Positions 36,051 to 45,943 of a stretch of 64,000 nucleotides of DNA are shown here, piece by piece. Source of the DNA: Candidatus Babeliales bacterium (lineage in GTDB: Bacteria > Babelota > Babeliae > Babelales > Vermiphilaceae); the NCBI GenBank assembly GCA_035944115.1, contig DASZBJ010000012.1, positions 62,001-126,000 of the forward strand. Reading direction: 5' to 3'. The notes beneath the pieces were generated by a model. That model ran no database searches and was not told the origin of the DNA. It was given only the letters and a program-made list of their open reading frames with translations. Each line of letters begins with the position of its first letter. Within the stretch, counting starts at the first letter, position 1. A program made the position numbers and the translations under genes.

Positions 36051-36629
36051 ATGCAAAAAACTATAGTTACAGTACTATTGTTATCAGTGACAGCCTCCGC
36101 CTATTGCCTAAGACCACCTGATGATTATGTACCGATGCCCCCCATCCTACCAATGCCTGTTCCGATCCTGCCAGTTGCCCCAGCTGCAGTTCCAGCCCTT
36201 GGTGTGAATTCGAACACACCAAAGATCACCCTATCTGATCTTAGCCATAGCGCTACTATCATCAATGCTCTCAACAAAGTTCGTAAAGGAGAGCTCTCCA
36301 TTTCAGAAGCTCAGCAATACCTTAGAAACCAATTGTATCCCCAGCCTAGAGCGGTTGCCCGAAAAGAAACATCGTCAGAAGATGTACCTATGCCGTATAC
36401 TAAAGCGGCTTTTATGCTATCGGCAGCTGGATCTACTTACCTCTGCGGTCGGCACTACTTAAACTACGATCCCTCTGGCACAGCTATTATAGCTTTTACA
36501 TGCATTACGGGCAGCACATTATGTATAGGGACGGGTGTTCTTGCTGATACTTTAGCATATGCTCTGCGACAAAAAAGCCCCAAAAACACGGTCCCAGGGA
36601 ATGCCACTAAAAAAGCTTTAGACGAATAA
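36051..36629 (+). CDS. Secreted Pro-rich protein with C-terminal hydrophobic hairpin
   Basis: 192 residues: signal peptide (to about residue 18), a Pro/Met/Val-rich segment (MPPILPMPVPILPVAP), a helix (ATIINALNKVRKGELS), and two hydrophobic segments near the C-terminus (AAFMLSAAGSTYLCG and AIIAFTCITGSTLCIGTGVL). The same layout recurs in the cluster at 58-63.7 kb. No family recognised. A terminator follows at 36655. Confidence 0.6.
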   Translation: MQKTIVTVLLLSVTASAYCLRPPDDYVPMPPILPMPVPILPVAPAAVPALGVNSNTPKITLSDLSHSATIINALNKVRKGELSISEAQQYLRNQLYPQPRAVARKETSSEDVPMPYTKAAFMLSAAGSTYLCGRHYLNYDPSGTAIIAFTCITGSTLCIGTGVLADTLAYALRQKSPKNTVPGNATKKALDE

Positions 36630-36654
36630 ATCAATTCATCGTCAATAAAATTCC

Positions 36655-36711
36655 TATGCCTCGATAACTAAGCATATATTTGTGCTGATTATCGAGGCAT
36701 ATAATTTTTTA
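36655..36711 (+). terminator. Rho-independent terminator
   Basis: TATGCCTCGATAA and TTATCGAGGCATA pair over 13 bases around a 21-base loop, followed by ATAATTTTTT. Confidence 0.75.
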
Positions 36712-36763
36712 CATATTTGAATCTCACGGTACATTAGTTACCATATAATAATCGAATTCCAAT

Positions 36764-39400
36764 ATGGTAAAAAATATGAATACACCTGTCATAAAACATA
36801 CACTCGATAATGGCCTTACTCTTTTAATCTTGCCAATCAACACCATTCCAAAAGTATCCACGCAACTATGGATTGCTGCCGGCTCTGCTGATGAAAAAAC
36901 GGGACAGCGAGGAATCGCACACCTACTTGAACATCTTCTTTTTAAGGGCACACAACGCCTTTCAGAAACTGATATTACCCATTTGGTAGATAAGCTTTCT
37001 GGGTACTGCAATGCGATGACATCTCATGATTACACCGTCTACCTCTTTGATTTTCCTCGTCAACATTGGACCACTGGTTTTGATTTACTTGCAGATATAT
37101 TCAATAACGCACGCTTTGAACCCGATCTTTTAAATTCTGAACTGTTTGCGGTTCTCCAAGAACTCAAGCTGTATAAAGATGATTACATCACCACTTTAGA
37201 AGAAGAAATCATCGGCATGCTGTTTGCCGGACACCCCTATCATCATCCGATCATTGGATACAGCTCTGACCTCTGGCAGATGACCTGTGCCAATATTGCT
37301 CGTTTTTATAAAACCCATTATGTACCAAATAATGCCACGTTGGTTGTGGTAGGAGATGTACAGCCCGATGAAGTCATTGAACAAGCAGAAAAACATTTTG
37401 GTCCTTTAGCTTCTAAAACAATTGAAATCACGCACCGCTATTTGCCTGCAAAAGATACCGTACAGCAATCTATAACCCTGTATCGAGATATTGATCAATC
37501 ATCAGGTATTATCTGTTTTACCATTCCTGGCCTGCGTGAGAAAAAAAGTTACTATCTTGATCTTTTGCTATGGGTCATTGGCAAGGGAAAATGCTCACGT
37601 CTGTATAAAAAAATAGTGGATGAACATCAATGGGCTGCAGATCTGGACACATATATTTATGACACCTTTGATAGATCTGTACTCTTTATTTCATATGAAC
37701 CAATCGACAACACGTTAATCCCCAAAATAGAAAAAACTATCATTGCAGAGCTACAGCTCATTTACCAGATCGGCCTTACCGATAATGAAGTAGAACGAGC
37801 AGTACGGCAACTACACAAAGAACATACTTTGTCCATGCAAGAAATAACGATACTAGCAGAGAAAATCGGTCTCTCTTATTTAGCAACCGGAGATGAACAA
37901 TTCATTTTTACGAGTATCGCAGAAACTGATCTTGCGCGCATTAAAAAAGAAATAGAAATCATCGTAAAAACTCATTGTAGACCAATTTTTGCAAATAGTG
38001 GACTGCTGATGCCTTTTGCAAAAGGAGATTTAAAACAGTGGGAAAAAGAACAACATAAAACAGATACATTTGACAGCAAAATGCATGCTAAGCGGTTACG
38101 CACGTCAATGCTAGAAGAACCAAATTACAGCCACACAATCACTGCTCAACCGGCAATCCCGTTTACCTTTCCTCGCTGCCATCAAACGCAACTTGCAAAC
38201 GGACTTGATGTACTTTGGTATGAAAAATCAGACACCCCAATAATCTCCATCGTACTTGACCTCGCAGCAGATTATTTTTTTGATCCGAGCACAAAACAGG
38301 GTCTTTATAATTTCCTCTCCCGCATGTTAATAGAAGGCACTCGTAACTACAACCAAGAGCAACTTGCGTATGCATTTGAACATGCTGGTGCTGACATGCA
38401 CATAGAAGCTGGGCGTATCACCATACAAACAGTACCAAGCTCTTTAAAAACAATATTAAAACTACTCAATGAAATTCTCACTGCATCCACATTCTTAGCT
38501 GAGAACGTAGAAAAAGTACGCACTCAAATTTTAACGGAAATTAAGCAGTACTGGGATGATCCATCAGAATATATTTGGCAGTATACTCATGAGCATATTT
38601 ATAAAAATCATCCCTATGCAAAAAATGAGCTTGGAACCATCAAAAGCGTACAGTCAATTACTCGAGACGATCTGATTGATTTTTACACCCGCTATATTAG
38701 CCCACAAGGCGCAGCACTATGCATTGTTGGTGATATTAAAGAATACGACATTCCATCATTGTTAGAAGAATCTCTGGGCACCTGGCATGGCCCCATGATT
38801 ACCCCGCTATCATTTCCAGCAATACAACAATTACAAAAAAATGAATATCTCTATCCGCTCAACCGGGATCAAATTGTATTGGGATTTGCAGGGGCTTCTG
38901 TCTCTCGCACCGATCAGCGATATGACGCACTGGCTCTATTCGATCATGTTTTGACCGGAGGAGTACAAGGATCCATGGGGTCAAAACTATTTTCTCTCCG
39001 CGAACAATCAGGACTGTTTTATACAATAGGTGGCTCCCTGATTCAAGATGCAGATGAACAGCCGGGTATGATTTTTATTAAAACAAATGTATCAATTCCC
39101 GTGCTATCACAAGCGGAACAACTTATTGAAAGCACTCTGGATCATGCAATAGACAGCTTTACTGATAATGATTTAATACGCGCAAAAAACGCTCTCATCA
39201 ATGGGCTGATTGATTACGCCAGTTCCACTCAAAGTCTAGCATTATCTTTCCTCCTACTCAGACGATACAAATTAGGGGCAGACTATTTTGATAAACAACC
39301 AGAACACCTGTCTACCATTTCTCTATCTGAAGTAATAGACGCAGTGCGTAGTATCTTATCAACAGATAAACTTATTAAAATTAAAATTGGAAAAGTATAA
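36764..39400 (+). CDS. M16-family zinc peptidase, copy 1 (no signal peptide)
   Basis: An 878-residue double-domain M16 peptidase (pitrilysin/PqqL-like). The inverted zinc motif HLLEH (residues 53-57) lies in GIAHLLEHLLFKGT, and the downstream Glu ligand in SELFAVLQELK. The second half repeats the fold without the motif, with R-x-Q...YxxxA-like FSLREQSGLFYTIGG as the usual substrate-clamping segment. Unlike copy 2 it has no signal peptide, so it may be cytosolic or start elsewhere. Two starts (36764, 36776) are possible; neither has a strong ribosome site. Confidence 0.92.
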   Translation: MVKNMNTPVIKHTLDNGLTLLILPINTIPKVSTQLWIAAGSADEKTGQRGIAHLLEHLLFKGTQRLSETDITHLVDKLSGYCNAMTSHDYTVYLFDFPRQHWTTGFDLLADIFNNARFEPDLLNSELFAVLQELKLYKDDYITTLEEEIIGMLFAGHPYHHPIIGYSSDLWQMTCANIARFYKTHYVPNNATLVVVGDVQPDEVIEQAEKHFGPLASKTIEITHRYLPAKDTVQQSITLYRDIDQSSGIICFTIPGLREKKSYYLDLLLWVIGKGKCSRLYKKIVDEHQWAADLDTYIYDTFDRSVLFISYEPIDNTLIPKIEKTIIAELQLIYQIGLTDNEVERAVRQLHKEHTLSMQEITILAEKIGLSYLATGDEQFIFTSIAETDLARIKKEIEIIVKTHCRPIFANSGLLMPFAKGDLKQWEKEQHKTDTFDSKMHAKRLRTSMLEEPNYSHTITAQPAIPFTFPRCHQTQLANGLDVLWYEKSDTPIISIVLDLAADYFFDPSTKQGLYNFLSRMLIEGTRNYNQEQLAYAFEHAGADMHIEAGRITIQTVPSSLKTILKLLNEILTASTFLAENVEKVRTQILTEIKQYWDDPSEYIWQYTHEHIYKNHPYAKNELGTIKSVQSITRDDLIDFYTRYISPQGAALCIVGDIKEYDIPSLLEESLGTWHGPMITPLSFPAIQQLQKNEYLYPLNRDQIVLGFAGASVSRTDQRYDALALFDHVLTGGVQGSMGSKLFSLREQSGLFYTIGGSLIQDADEQPGMIFIKTNVSIPVLSQAEQLIESTLDHAIDSFTDNDLIRAKNALINGLIDYASSTQSLALSFLLLRRYKLGADYFDKQPEHLSTISLSEVIDAVRSILSTDKLIKIKIGKV

Positions 39401-39457
39401 TATATATTTGTATGGTAAACAGTATTCTCTTAACTTTTTGTCTACAGAGGAAGTAAT

Positions 39458-42211
39458 ATGAAGAAACTTATCGTAACGCTCGCCATGCTTTTATCCATCT
39501 CTCACTCGTTATTCGCACGGCGACACAAAAAAATAGATCATAAAAATACCATAGAGGTCACCATGGAAACAATTTCACAGTCAGTTAAAAAATATGCACT
39601 TGATAACGGTATGACCGTTTTAGTACTGGAATCACATCAAATACCAATCGTTTCGATACAAATATGGTATAACGTTGGTTCAAAAGATGAACAAACTGGA
39701 GAGAAAGGAATTGCACACTTAATTGAACATATGATTTTTAAAGGAACTGCAGGAGAATCATCTCTCAATTTGGCAGAATCAGATATCAATTTGATCGTGC
39801 GCACACTATCTGGCAGCTGTAACGCATTCACTACACAAGATTTTACGGGTTATAAATTTGATCTTCCAACACAAAACTGGCAACAAATTTTACCAATCAT
39901 TGCAGATTGCATGACCAACTGCGCATTTAAGGATGATCATCTTAACTCTGAAATGAAAGCGGTCATTCAAGAACTAAAAATGCGTAAAGATAATTACCTA
40001 TCAAGCCTTGCTGAATCAATGATTACTGCAATGTTCCCTGATCACCCATACCATTATCCAATTATTGGATTCAAACAAGATTTGTGGAACGTTAATGGAC
40101 AAGATTTAAAACAGTTTTACCAAAAACATTATGCTCCTAACAATGCAACATTAGTCGTTGTTGGCGATGTAAAAGCAGATGAAGTAGCACAACTAGCAGA
40201 ACAATATTTTGGCCATATTCCCACTGACACCAGCTACACCCGACCTGAATTTTACTTAAACAAAGATATTTCATCTAAATCAGTAACCATCTACCGAGAC
40301 GTAGCACAACCGACAGTGCTACTCGGATACACAGTCCCTGGACTCACAAATCCATCTTCCCATATTATTGAATTACTCTCCTGGGTTATAGGACTTGGCA
40401 AAGGATCACGTCTGTATAAAATATTGGTTGATGAGCAAAAATTAGTAACGTCTCTTTCTGCATATCATTGGGATATTTTATTTGATCACAGTGTTTTCTT
40501 TATTCTTTTTGAGCCAAAAAATATCGATGCTACACAAGAAATTATCGATATTATTCAAGATGAACTTGATGACTTAACTAAAAATGGTGTGACCGATCAG
40601 GAATTAAAACGAGCAATCAACCAAACAAAAATGCGGCTTTATTCAACATTAGAAAGTACCGACGACCAGGCTTTTGATATCGGTAAATTCTTTTTAGCAA
40701 CCGGCAACGAAAATTATATTTTCAATTATATGAACGATGCGCCGGAAACAATCAAAAAAGAGATGCACTCTATCTTAAAACAATATTTTAGGCCATCGGT
40801 AACGCATAAAGGCATGGTACTGCCAATTCCAGAGGAAGAAAAATCATACTGGGTTGAACTACAACAAGCATCTGACGCACAAGATAAAGAAATTTTATTC
40901 GCTCGCGAACGCACATCTCCGTTGGAAGATCCTTCGTATGCATTATCTGTACATTCAAACAAAACAAAACAATTTTCGTACCCTAAGGCTAATACATACA
41001 CAACCGATAATGGCATCACCATCTTTACATATCACAATCCAAAAACTCCAAAAATAAACATCTCCCTTAAATTTAAAGCACAGGGCCATTATGACCCAGT
41101 AGAACAACAGGGGCTGTATAACTTTGTAGCTCAAATGATGTCTGAAGGCACAAAGAACTTCAGCGCAACTGCATTGGCACAAGAACTAGAAACGCGCGGC
41201 ATGAGCCTTAGTGTATCTCCAGGATCCATTTCACTGAGCATGTTAAACAGCGAACTAGAACGAGGACTCGAGTTGTTGCTTGAAATTCTTACTAACGCAA
41301 CATTCAACGAAACAGAAATAGAAAAAATTAGAGATCAAATCCAATCAGAAATCAAAAACTTCTGGGACAACCCCTCATCATTTGCAGGCCAACTCATTCG
41401 AGAACATGTTTATCAAGGACATCCATACAGTAAAAATCTGACCGGTAAAGCGGAAATCATAGAAACAATTTCACAGCAAGATTTAATCAATTGCTACCGC
41501 AGTTTCATTGTTCCTGATCAAACACGTATCGCTATCGTTGGTGATCTTGCTGGATATGATGTCCAAAAGCTCATTCAAGAGAAACTAAAATCGTGGACAG
41601 GCAAAGCCGTTGAAACTATTCAGTGTCCGGTACTACAAACTCCTGAAAGCAAGCAGATCAATTATCCAATCAATCGCGATCAAGTTCTTTTATGCTTTGC
41701 TGGCTTATCAATCAACCGTACCCATCCTGATTACGATAAATTGATAATCTTTGATCAGATTCTTGGCGGTGGAGCTTTAGGTTCGATGAGTTCACGACTC
41801 TTTAAATTACGTGAGCAAAGCGGCCTGTTTTACTCTATCAATGGTTCTCTCACTGCTGCCACTGACAAAGAACCCGGCATGGTTTTAGTGCAAACATTAG
41901 TCTCTCTTGATCGACTACAAGAAGCTGAACAGGCAATTATTGAAACATTAAAACACGTTGCTGACCAGATTACTCCACAAGAGTTTGAAGAAGCAAAACA
42001 AGCATTAATCACTGCTTCAGTACAATATTTTGAATCTAACAGTAAAATCGCATCCGCATTTTTATTCTTAGATAAATATAACTTCCCTGCTGATTATTTT
42101 GATACACGCGCTGCTAGACTAGAAAAGATCAGCATCGCTGATGTACAAAAAGCCGTACGCAACATTTTAAAAACTGATTTGCTATCCGTGTTCAAAATAG
42201 GACGTGTGTAA
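39458..42211 (+). CDS. M16-family zinc peptidase, copy 2 (exported)
   Basis: A 917-residue paralogue of the preceding gene with a signal peptide (MKKLIVTLAMLLSISHSLFA). HLIEH is at residues 87-91, and the third ligand Glu is in SEMKAVIQELKMRKD. The C-terminal half holds FKLREQSGLFYSINGSL. AGAGGAAGTAAT precedes the ATG. The adjacent pair resembles periplasmic M16 pairs of Gram-negatives, but there one partner usually lacks the HxxEH motif; here both have it. Confidence 0.93.
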   Translation: MKKLIVTLAMLLSISHSLFARRHKKIDHKNTIEVTMETISQSVKKYALDNGMTVLVLESHQIPIVSIQIWYNVGSKDEQTGEKGIAHLIEHMIFKGTAGESSLNLAESDINLIVRTLSGSCNAFTTQDFTGYKFDLPTQNWQQILPIIADCMTNCAFKDDHLNSEMKAVIQELKMRKDNYLSSLAESMITAMFPDHPYHYPIIGFKQDLWNVNGQDLKQFYQKHYAPNNATLVVVGDVKADEVAQLAEQYFGHIPTDTSYTRPEFYLNKDISSKSVTIYRDVAQPTVLLGYTVPGLTNPSSHIIELLSWVIGLGKGSRLYKILVDEQKLVTSLSAYHWDILFDHSVFFILFEPKNIDATQEIIDIIQDELDDLTKNGVTDQELKRAINQTKMRLYSTLESTDDQAFDIGKFFLATGNENYIFNYMNDAPETIKKEMHSILKQYFRPSVTHKGMVLPIPEEEKSYWVELQQASDAQDKEILFARERTSPLEDPSYALSVHSNKTKQFSYPKANTYTTDNGITIFTYHNPKTPKINISLKFKAQGHYDPVEQQGLYNFVAQMMSEGTKNFSATALAQELETRGMSLSVSPGSISLSMLNSELERGLELLLEILTNATFNETEIEKIRDQIQSEIKNFWDNPSSFAGQLIREHVYQGHPYSKNLTGKAEIIETISQQDLINCYRSFIVPDQTRIAIVGDLAGYDVQKLIQEKLKSWTGKAVETIQCPVLQTPESKQINYPINRDQVLLCFAGLSINRTHPDYDKLIIFDQILGGGALGSMSSRLFKLREQSGLFYSINGSLTAATDKEPGMVLVQTLVSLDRLQEAEQAIIETLKHVADQITPQEFEEAKQALITASVQYFESNSKIASAFLFLDKYNFPADYFDTRAARLEKISIADVQKAVRNILKTDLLSVFKIGRV

Positions 42212-42216
42212 CAAGG

Positions 42217-42545
42217 TCACGCCCATACTGGGCGCACAATTTCTGGATTACCATATTTCGCCTCACGAAGCTTTGATATGCAGTTTAGCTTCATATGGCT
42301 CCTGGCATGGCCCTTCGTAGCCAACCGAAGGTTGCGTAGTAGGGCTACATTTCGCTTACGCTCCATTCATAATGACGGTGAGCAATGCTTTATGTTCTGA
42401 ATCAGGTGGCAGTGAAGGTAGATGACATCTTTGAAAAGTAAAACTATGAAGTAGAGATAAATATTATTAGCACTACTGACATTCTCCAACCGTCATTGTG
42501 AGCGAAGCGTAGCAATCCAGAAATAAATGCGCCGAAAAGGCGCAA
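42217..42545. repeat. Composite inverted-repeat cluster between peptidase and ldh
   Basis: This 366-base gap holds no gene. Its left end (42217-42263: small hairpin GCCC-ATACT-GGGC, GCGCACAATTTCTGGATTA, CGCCTCAC) and right end (42489-42545: ACCGTCATTGTGAGCG, AAGCGTAGCAATCCAG, GCGCCGAAAAGGCGC) are imperfect inverted copies. The middle (42301-42385) has another hairpin-rich piece with CGCTTACGCTCC and AATGACGGTGAGC, again complementary to the right end. Subterminal GCGCC/GGCGC hairpins and TCCAG cores recall the GIY-YIG element repeats. Confidence 0.75.
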
Positions 42546-42577
42546 CAGATGGTTTCTTTATTTGGAGGTAACTCATA

Positions 42578-43480
42578 TTATTTACACAGCACTCGCAACT
42601 GCTCAGCAGATTCTTGCAATAAAGCTCGTTCTTTAAAATCTAAAGGAGTTGGAATAATACGTTCAACTCCTTTAGCTCCTATTACCGCAGGCATACTCAA
42701 ACAAACGCCAAATTCTTCCTGATAATGGGATACCGGCAATACCCGTTTATGATCAAAAATAATTGTTTCGCATAATGCTGCCACACAGGTCGCAATTCCA
42801 TAATACGTTGCACCTTTACATTGAATAATTTCATAAGCACGATCACGAGCAGTGCGCGGAAACTCATCAAGATCCTGCGCTGTTATGCCTGGAAATTGCG
42901 CAATTGGAATACCTGCAATGTGTGATATCGATTGCGCAAAAAACTGCGAGTCACCATGCTCCCCTAAAATGTATGCATGCACCGACTGCTCCGCAACATT
43001 CGCTTTTTTTGCAAGCAAATTTCGTAAACGTTGTGAATCTAAAAATGTTCCAGAACCGATAACTTGATTACGAGGCAATCCAGAAATATCCTGTATAAGA
43101 AATGTCATTAAATCTACTGGATTAGAAATAACAACAATGACTGCGTTTGGATTAAGCTTACCCATGCTACTCATAATCGAATTAATAACTGCACGATTTG
43201 CATGTAACAATTCTACCCGCGACTGTCCTGGTTTTTGTGCAATGCCCGCAGCGATAATAATAATATCTGCAGATCCCGCCTCTTGAATAGTCGCTGCACG
43301 CACATTTGATGTTACAGAAAATGAAAGTGCGTCTGATAAATCCAAAATTTCTCCATGACAGCGACGCTCATTAACATCAACAAGTAATAATTCAGTGACA
43401 ATATTTTTCATGATGATTGCATATGCTGCTGTAGATCCCACTGCACCCGCCCCAATAATAGCGATTTTACCGTAATTCAT
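42578..43480 (-). CDS. ldh: L-lactate dehydrogenase
   Basis: A 300-residue NAD-dependent LDH/MDH-family enzyme. GAGAVGS (residues 10-16) is the NAD loop, Asp35 the ribose contact, and HGD with His175 the catalytic histidine. Gln82 in AQKPGQSR marks lactate over malate specificity (malate enzymes have Arg there); Arg88 and Arg151 bind substrate. It would regenerate NAD by reducing pyruvate. AAAGGATTGTGA precedes the ATG. It is convergent with the M16 operon across the repeat cluster. Confidence 0.92.
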   Translation of the reverse strand: MNYGKIAIIGAGAVGSTAAYAIIMKNIVTELLLVDVNERRCHGEILDLSDALSFSVTSNVRAATIQEAGSADIIIIAAGIAQKPGQSRVELLHANRAVINSIMSSMGKLNPNAVIVVISNPVDLMTFLIQDISGLPRNQVIGSGTFLDSQRLRNLLAKKANVAEQSVHAYILGEHGDSQFFAQSISHIAGIPIAQFPGITAQDLDEFPRTARDRAYEIIQCKGATYYGIATCVAALCETIIFDHKRVLPVSHYQEEFGVCLSMPAVIGAKGVERIIPTPLDFKERALLQESAEQLRVLCK

Positions 43481-43562
43481 TCACAATCCTTTTCTTTAGA
43501 TTTATACTATACGTACGATTTATCTTTGTAATATATCATGAACTTATCAATCAGGAATCCAC

Positions 43563-43940
43563 ATGAACAAAACATTAATAATCTCATTCTTCTGTATATC
43601 TTCTATAATGATGAAAATCAATGGTGCAGCGCCATACGATCCGACGCAACAACCGCTGCAACAGGCAATTGGCCGATGCGATGCTCCAGCGGTGGTAGCA
43701 TGTTTACAAGCAAATCCACGCGTTACTACAGCCACGATGCAGACCTTGCATAAAAAAATCGCACAAGTGCAGCAAGCCACAGCGAGTATCAACACTTTCT
43801 TAACAGCATCCGGTCCTCGATTAGATCGACAGCAATTGAATGAGCTACAGGCAATGACACAAACGGCCGAATACTGTAATCGTGCTATCAGTACCATGCT
43901 TCCCCTGCTTACACGTGCATATAAAGCAACAGTAGAGTAA
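43563..43940 (+). CDS. Small secreted protein with ankyrin-like hairpin (family member 1)
   Basis: 125 residues. The signal peptide (MNKTLIISFFCISSIMMKINGAA) is almost identical to that of the next gene. It is followed by PLQQAIGRCDAPAVVACLQANPRVT, which reads like one ankyrin repeat hairpin, and then by a helical tail. CAGGAATCCAC precedes the ATG. No catalytic motif. It lies in a run of related secreted genes interrupted by mutY. Confidence 0.65.
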   Translation: MNKTLIISFFCISSIMMKINGAAPYDPTQQPLQQAIGRCDAPAVVACLQANPRVTTATMQTLHKKIAQVQQATASINTFLTASGPRLDRQQLNELQAMTQTAEYCNRAISTMLPLLTRAYKATVE

Positions 43941-43993
43941 TAATACTGTAATTCACAATCCTTTTGGTTAGATTTATGCTATCGGAAATCCAC

Positions 43994-44653
43994 ATGAACA
44001 AAACATTAATAATCTCATTCCTCTGTATATCTTCTATAATGATGAAAATCAATGGTGCAGCGCAATACGATCCGATGCAACATCTACTGCAACGAGCAAT
44101 TACCCGATATGATGCTCAAGCAGTTATAGCACATTTACAAGCGAACCCATACGTTACTGGGACCACTATAGATGTGTTGCATCAAGAAATTAAAAGCATA
44201 CAACAAAGGAACAATAATTTTTCAGCACTCTTGCCATTCTTGCCTAGTCTAAATGACCATGAAGTTAATACAGTAGAGCAAATGGGAGAATGGCTCACAA
44301 CGCAGAATAATGCTATAGATATAATGTATCGCCCTCTTCTAGATGCATATAACGATTCAATACAAAAAGGGAGCCTATTACAACAATATGACGCGTTTTT
44401 CAAAAGACTTTTATCCTATCCTAAACTAAATAAACTCTATCCTAAACGCTATTCTAAACTCAGTAAACGCACATTGCATGCAGCATGTAAAGCGCAAATA
44501 GATATCTGCCTAGAGGAGCACTATGCTATACAGACAATGCACTCGCCACTAATGAATGCACCTAGAGCATCAACGGCATCATTTCCTGAGAGAGGATCAC
44601 AATATAGAACGAAGCAGTTGACTAACAAGATACAAATGAAACCATGCAGCTAA
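43994..44653 (+). CDS. Small secreted protein with ankyrin-like hairpin (family member 2)
   Basis: 219 residues. The upstream region (CACAATCCTTTT...TTAGATTTAT...GGAAATCCAC), the signal peptide and the first ~40 mature residues duplicate the previous gene (LLQRAITRYDAQAVIAHLQANPYVT). The longer C-terminal part is unique, basic and Tyr-rich (LYPKRYSKLSKR). ATG at 43994 matches the paralogue's start; a frame opening at 43964 is less likely. It overlaps the mutY-like start by 10 bases. Confidence 0.65.
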   Translation: MNKTLIISFLCISSIMMKINGAAQYDPMQHLLQRAITRYDAQAVIAHLQANPYVTGTTIDVLHQEIKSIQQRNNNFSALLPFLPSLNDHEVNTVEQMGEWLTTQNNAIDIMYRPLLDAYNDSIQKGSLLQQYDAFFKRLLSYPKLNKLYPKRYSKLSKRTLHAACKAQIDICLEEHYAIQTMHSPLMNAPRASTASFPERGSQYRTKQLTNKIQMKPCS

Positions 44654-45462
44654 ATAACGAAATCATAAACAACTTTCAAGATCAAATATGGCATTTTTAT
44701 AAAAATAATGGACGTCAGTTTGCATGGCGCAATATCGACAATCCCTATGCAATTTTTATTTCTGAGGTAATGCTACAACAAACACAAACACAGCGGGTTG
44801 AAACTAAATTTGAACAATTTATGGCAGAACTTCCTACCTTTGCAGCGCTTGCTACAGTATCTACGCGAGATCTGTTAACAGTATGGCAAGGGCTTGGATA
44901 TAATCGTCGCGCACTGTATTTGCAAAGAAGCGCACAAATCATTGCGCAACAATACGCAGGTATTTTACCCAATGATCCAGAAATACTCGTCACACTCCCT
45001 GGCATTGGTAAAGCAACGGCGGCCTCTATTTGCGCATTTGCGTTTAACACACCCACCATATTTATTGAAACAAATATTCGCACGGTGTTTATTCACAGTT
45101 TTTATAAAAATGAAATAGATATTTCTGATGCGCAACTTATGCCGCTTATTGCTGCAACGGTCGATTGGGATAACCCGCGTGAATGGTATTATGCACTGAT
45201 GGATTTCGGCGTGTATCTGAAAAAACAATATCCTAACCCCAATAGAAAAAGCGCTCATTATGCAATACAATCCCGTTTTAATGATTCCGATAGGCAAATT
45301 CGCGGAATGATTATTAAACTGCTGACCATGCAAAAATCAGCCACGCTTCAAGAGATAATTATGCATACGCAGAAAGATCCGGAACGTGTCGAAAAAATTA
45401 TTACCGGATTATGCAAAGAAGGATTTATTGCCTGCAACAAAATGATATACCACATAGTATAG
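44644..45462 (+). CDS. mutY: MutY-like adenine DNA glycosylase lacking the Fe-S cluster motif
   Basis: A 272-residue HhH-GPD glycosylase. Glu41 in SEVMLQQTQTQRV is the MutY catalytic Glu, VWQGLGYNRRA matches the family, and LPGIGKATAAS is the helix-hairpin-helix. The usual catalytic Asp (LDGNV) is replaced by Glu142 (IETNIRTV). The four-Cys Fe-S loop normally following the MDxG motif is absent (MDFGVYLKKQYPNPNRK). The C-terminal NUDT1-like domain is replaced by a short winged-helix-like tail. It probably acts on oxidised-guanine mispairs, but specificity is uncertain. Confidence 0.8.
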   Translation: MQLNNEIINNFQDQIWHFYKNNGRQFAWRNIDNPYAIFISEVMLQQTQTQRVETKFEQFMAELPTFAALATVSTRDLLTVWQGLGYNRRALYLQRSAQIIAQQYAGILPNDPEILVTLPGIGKATAASICAFAFNTPTIFIETNIRTVFIHSFYKNEIDISDAQLMPLIAATVDWDNPREWYYALMDFGVYLKKQYPNPNRKSAHYAIQSRFNDSDRQIRGMIIKLLTMQKSATLQEIIMHTQKDPERVEKIITGLCKEGFIACNKMIYHIV

Positions 45463-45495
45463 AATCTTTATAACCTCTTTATCACGGGACTTTTT

Positions 45496-45927
45496 ATGAA
45501 AAAATCTATCTTTATACTACTTTTATCACAAATGACAATGATATCTTTCTGTGCTGCACCACAACGTTGGAGTGCACAAGAATCTTTAAACAAAGGCCTC
45601 GAAACAGGAAGTACCGGGATGATTCACAATGCCGTCGTACACGGCGGTGCTCGCGTCGATCAGCATACTCTCTATAGGCTTACCACTCTATTCATTGAAC
45701 GCAATGCAAAAAAAGATTATGTATTGCCACGAGACGTAAAAGAATTGTGGCAGACGAGGGTGTTACTTACAGAAGCAGAAGCATTACAATTTGCTCAAAA
45801 ACTCCTTATAGAATGGAAGCAAGCCTCTGCCTCAGGAAATCCACAATTGCTTGCTCAATGGTGCGAAAAAACATCTCGAGAAGACAAACGAGCTATACCA
45901 TTTTTACATATCTTAATGCAACCCTAA
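45496..45927 (+). CDS. Small secreted protein with ankyrin-like hairpin (family member 3)
   Basis: 143 residues; signal peptide (MKKSIFILLLSQMTMISFCAA) and then SLNKGLETGSTGMIHNAVVHGGARVDQHTL, an ankyrin-like hairpin as in the other members. CGGGAC lies seven bases before the ATG. The rest is helical and charged. It ends 16 bases before the next member. Confidence 0.6.
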   Translation: MKKSIFILLLSQMTMISFCAAPQRWSAQESLNKGLETGSTGMIHNAVVHGGARVDQHTLYRLTTLFIERNAKKDYVLPRDVKELWQTRVLLTEAEALQFAQKLLIEWKQASASGNPQLLAQWCEKTSREDKRAIPFLHILMQP

Positions 45928-45943
45928 ATAGAAAGATTGCCTC

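Noticed and set aside
42212-42577. tRNA or small gene between the M16 operon and ldh
   Set aside because: No cloverleaf and no sustained frame; the whole gap is explained by inverted repeats.
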